Positions 38,491 through 41,025 of a DNA stretch of 41,025 nt are shown here, piece by piece; position 1 is the stretch's first letter; the number at the start of each line of letters is the position of its first letter. The translations under genes were made by a program, and so were the position numbers. Under the pieces are notes generated by a model. The model saw only the letters and a list, made by a program, of their open reading frames with translations, was not told where the DNA came from and ran no database searches. Origin of the DNA: an uncultured Fibrobacter sp. (lineage in GTDB: Bacteria > Fibrobacterota > Fibrobacteria > Fibrobacterales > Fibrobacteraceae); NCBI GenBank assembly GCA_946414025.1, contig CAMKMX010000028.1, forward strand, positions 1 through 41,025. The letters run 5' to 3'.

Positions 38491-39365
38491 TCCAGCAACT
38501 TTTCTACTTCGGCGATAATCCGGTCCCGCTCGCCGCACCAGTTGGGGGCAATCAGCATCTCGCTGGGGCTTTCGCCGCTGAACCGCTCGATGGCGGTATC
38601 CTTCCCGATAATCTTGATCATCTCGGCCACGGCGTAGCAGTATTCCTCGAACTCCAGCAACTTGAACTGCCCCGCGATGTAGTCCTGGGCCATGACTGTT
38701 CCGGTCACGATATGCAACGGGTGGATTTTTACGGCGGCAAGTTTCATGTCGCGAATCACTTCGGCTGTGTGCTTGAAGTCTATGAGAGTTTCGCCCGGAA
38801 GCCCAACGATTACGTGGGTGGTCACGGTAAGTCCCGCCTTTTGGCAACGCTTGACGGCGTCGGTCCATTCGGCCAGGGTGTGCCTCCGGTTGATGGCGGC
38901 AAGGGTCAGGTCGTTGGCCGTCTGTAACCCGATTTCTACGATGATGGGCTTCTTGCGGTTCAGTTCCGCGAGGTAGGCGATCTTTTCGTCTTCCAGGCAG
39001 TCCGGCCGGGTGCCTATGGCAAGGCCTGCGATTTCCTTGTGCTTGATAATCGGGTCGATAATCCCCTGCAGTTTTTCCAGAGGCGCATGGGTGTTGGTGT
39101 AGGGCTGCAGATAGGCGAGGATTCCTGCGTTGGGGTACTTTTCCCGGAGCCGCGGCACGAACTTGTCCAGCTGTTCCTGGATGGCGACCTCCGCCTGGTC
39201 AAAGACAGGACTGAAACTGCGGTTGTTGCAGTAAGAGCAGCCGGCAAAACCCTTGGTGCCGTCCAGGTTCGGGCAACTCATGCCACCGTTCAGGGGGAGT
39301 TTCCGCACCTTCAGGTAGTTGGGGAAAAGTTTCAGCAGTAAATCGCGGTAAGGGGTGTAGTGCAT
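38487..39365 (-). CDS. Radical SAM protein, YhcC family
   Basis: A 292-residue radical SAM protein. The N-terminus YRDLLLKLFPNYLKVRKLPLN… and the cluster motif C-PNLDGTKGFAG-C-SY-C (cysteines at about 31, 43 and 46) match the YhcC/TIGR01212 group, which uses a widened first spacing compared with C-x3-C-x2-C. SAM-binding and substrate motifs GTRPDCL, VEIGLQTAND and HVIVGLPGET follow. The physiological reaction of the family is not established. It is unrelated to the upstream pathway and is transcribed toward it. Confidence 0.88.
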   Translation of the reverse strand: MHYTPYRDLLLKLFPNYLKVRKLPLNGGMSCPNLDGTKGFAGCSYCNNRSFSPVFDQAEVAIQEQLDKFVPRLREKYPNAGILAYLQPYTNTHAPLEKLQGIIDPIIKHKEIAGLAIGTRPDCLEDEKIAYLAELNRKKPIIVEIGLQTANDLTLAAINRRHTLAEWTDAVKRCQKAGLTVTTHVIVGLPGETLIDFKHTAEVIRDMKLAAVKIHPLHIVTGTVMAQDYIAGQFKLLEFEEYCYAVAEMIKIIGKDTAIERFSGESPSEMLIAPNWCGERDRIIAEVEKLLD

Positions 39366-39399
39366 GCCGAAAAAGATAACATATTGTCAGGCAGGGTAG

Positions 39400-39430
39400 A
39401 AAAAACGCCACCGGATTTCTCCGATGGCGC
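39400..39430 (-). terminator. Terminator of glutamine synthetase gene
   Basis: On the minus strand CGCCA-t-CGGA…TCCG-g-TGGCG (plus 39406-39429) forms a 9-bp stem with one mismatch, followed by six T (complement of 39400-39405). It lies about 30 bp after the glutamine synthetase stop codon. Confidence 0.85.
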
Positions 39431-39458
39431 TTGGTGTGTCTATTGAGCAACAGGGGAG

Positions 39459-41025
<1,567 letters not shown>

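Overview
The window looks like the chromosome of a Fibrobacter-type bacterium (phylum Fibrobacterota). Evidence: secreted lipoproteins open with a lipobox followed by C-G-D-D/S-S and acidic/serine linkers; the tmRNA tag reads ADENYALAA; the cell is Gram-negative in layout (BamA, Skp, outer-membrane barrels); and it carries a type III glutamine synthetase and a pyruvate formate-lyase activase, as fermentative anaerobes often do. Genus is an inference from these signatures; no database search was possible.

Layout. 1-4222: 3' end of glyA, two small acidic cytoplasmic proteins (one a degenerate response-regulator receiver), a lamin-tail lipoprotein on the minus strand, then an AmgK-like sugar kinase translationally coupled to a PTS EIIA protein. 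4223-4690: a palindromic MITE-like repeat and an AT-rich, candidate oriC/dnaA control region. 4691-10896: a divergent dnaA, a lipoprotein, a Wzi-like outer-membrane barrel, a U32 peptidase-family gene and a small helical protein. 10840-13347 (minus): mntP, an ACT-domain protein and phenylacetate-CoA ligase. 13591-16925: bamA and skp. 16962-20997: pflA (minus), galE and a Wzc-type tyrosine kinase.

20998-22297 is the most unusual stretch. A one-piece tmRNA gene (minus strand, 21517-21873) is embedded in about 1.2 kb of non-coding DNA made of structured repeats. On its 3' side are three covarying ATTA-loop hairpins and copies of the tmRNA 3' end/terminator. On its 5' side are two full and one partial 136-nt units bounded by inverted copies of the tmRNA 5' end, with compensatory base changes in their internal hairpins. 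I do not recognise this as a named repeat family.

22298-29529: mfd, a TatD-family hydrolase, a 65-residue protein, an Ala/Pro-rich porin-like protein and a secreted protein of unknown function. 29587-38490 is a tightly packed, often ATGA-overlapping operon of ten genes that matches an aryl-polyene/flexirubin-type pathway: two acyl carrier proteins, a three-domain fusion (membrane domain, AMP-ligase, dehydratase), a GT2 glycosyltransferase, a lysophospholipid-type acyltransferase, an aromatic amino-acid ammonia-lyase, a hotdog thioesterase, a DUF3261 lipoprotein, a ketosynthase and a hotdog dehydratase. The likely logic is: lyase makes an aryl-acrylate starter, ligase loads it on an ACP, ketosynthase and dehydratases extend it to a polyene, and the acyltransferase/glycosyltransferase attach it to a membrane lipid. 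Ketoreductase, chain-length factor and exporter are not in the window. 38487-41025 (minus): a YhcC-like radical SAM protein and the C-terminal part of glutamine synthetase III.
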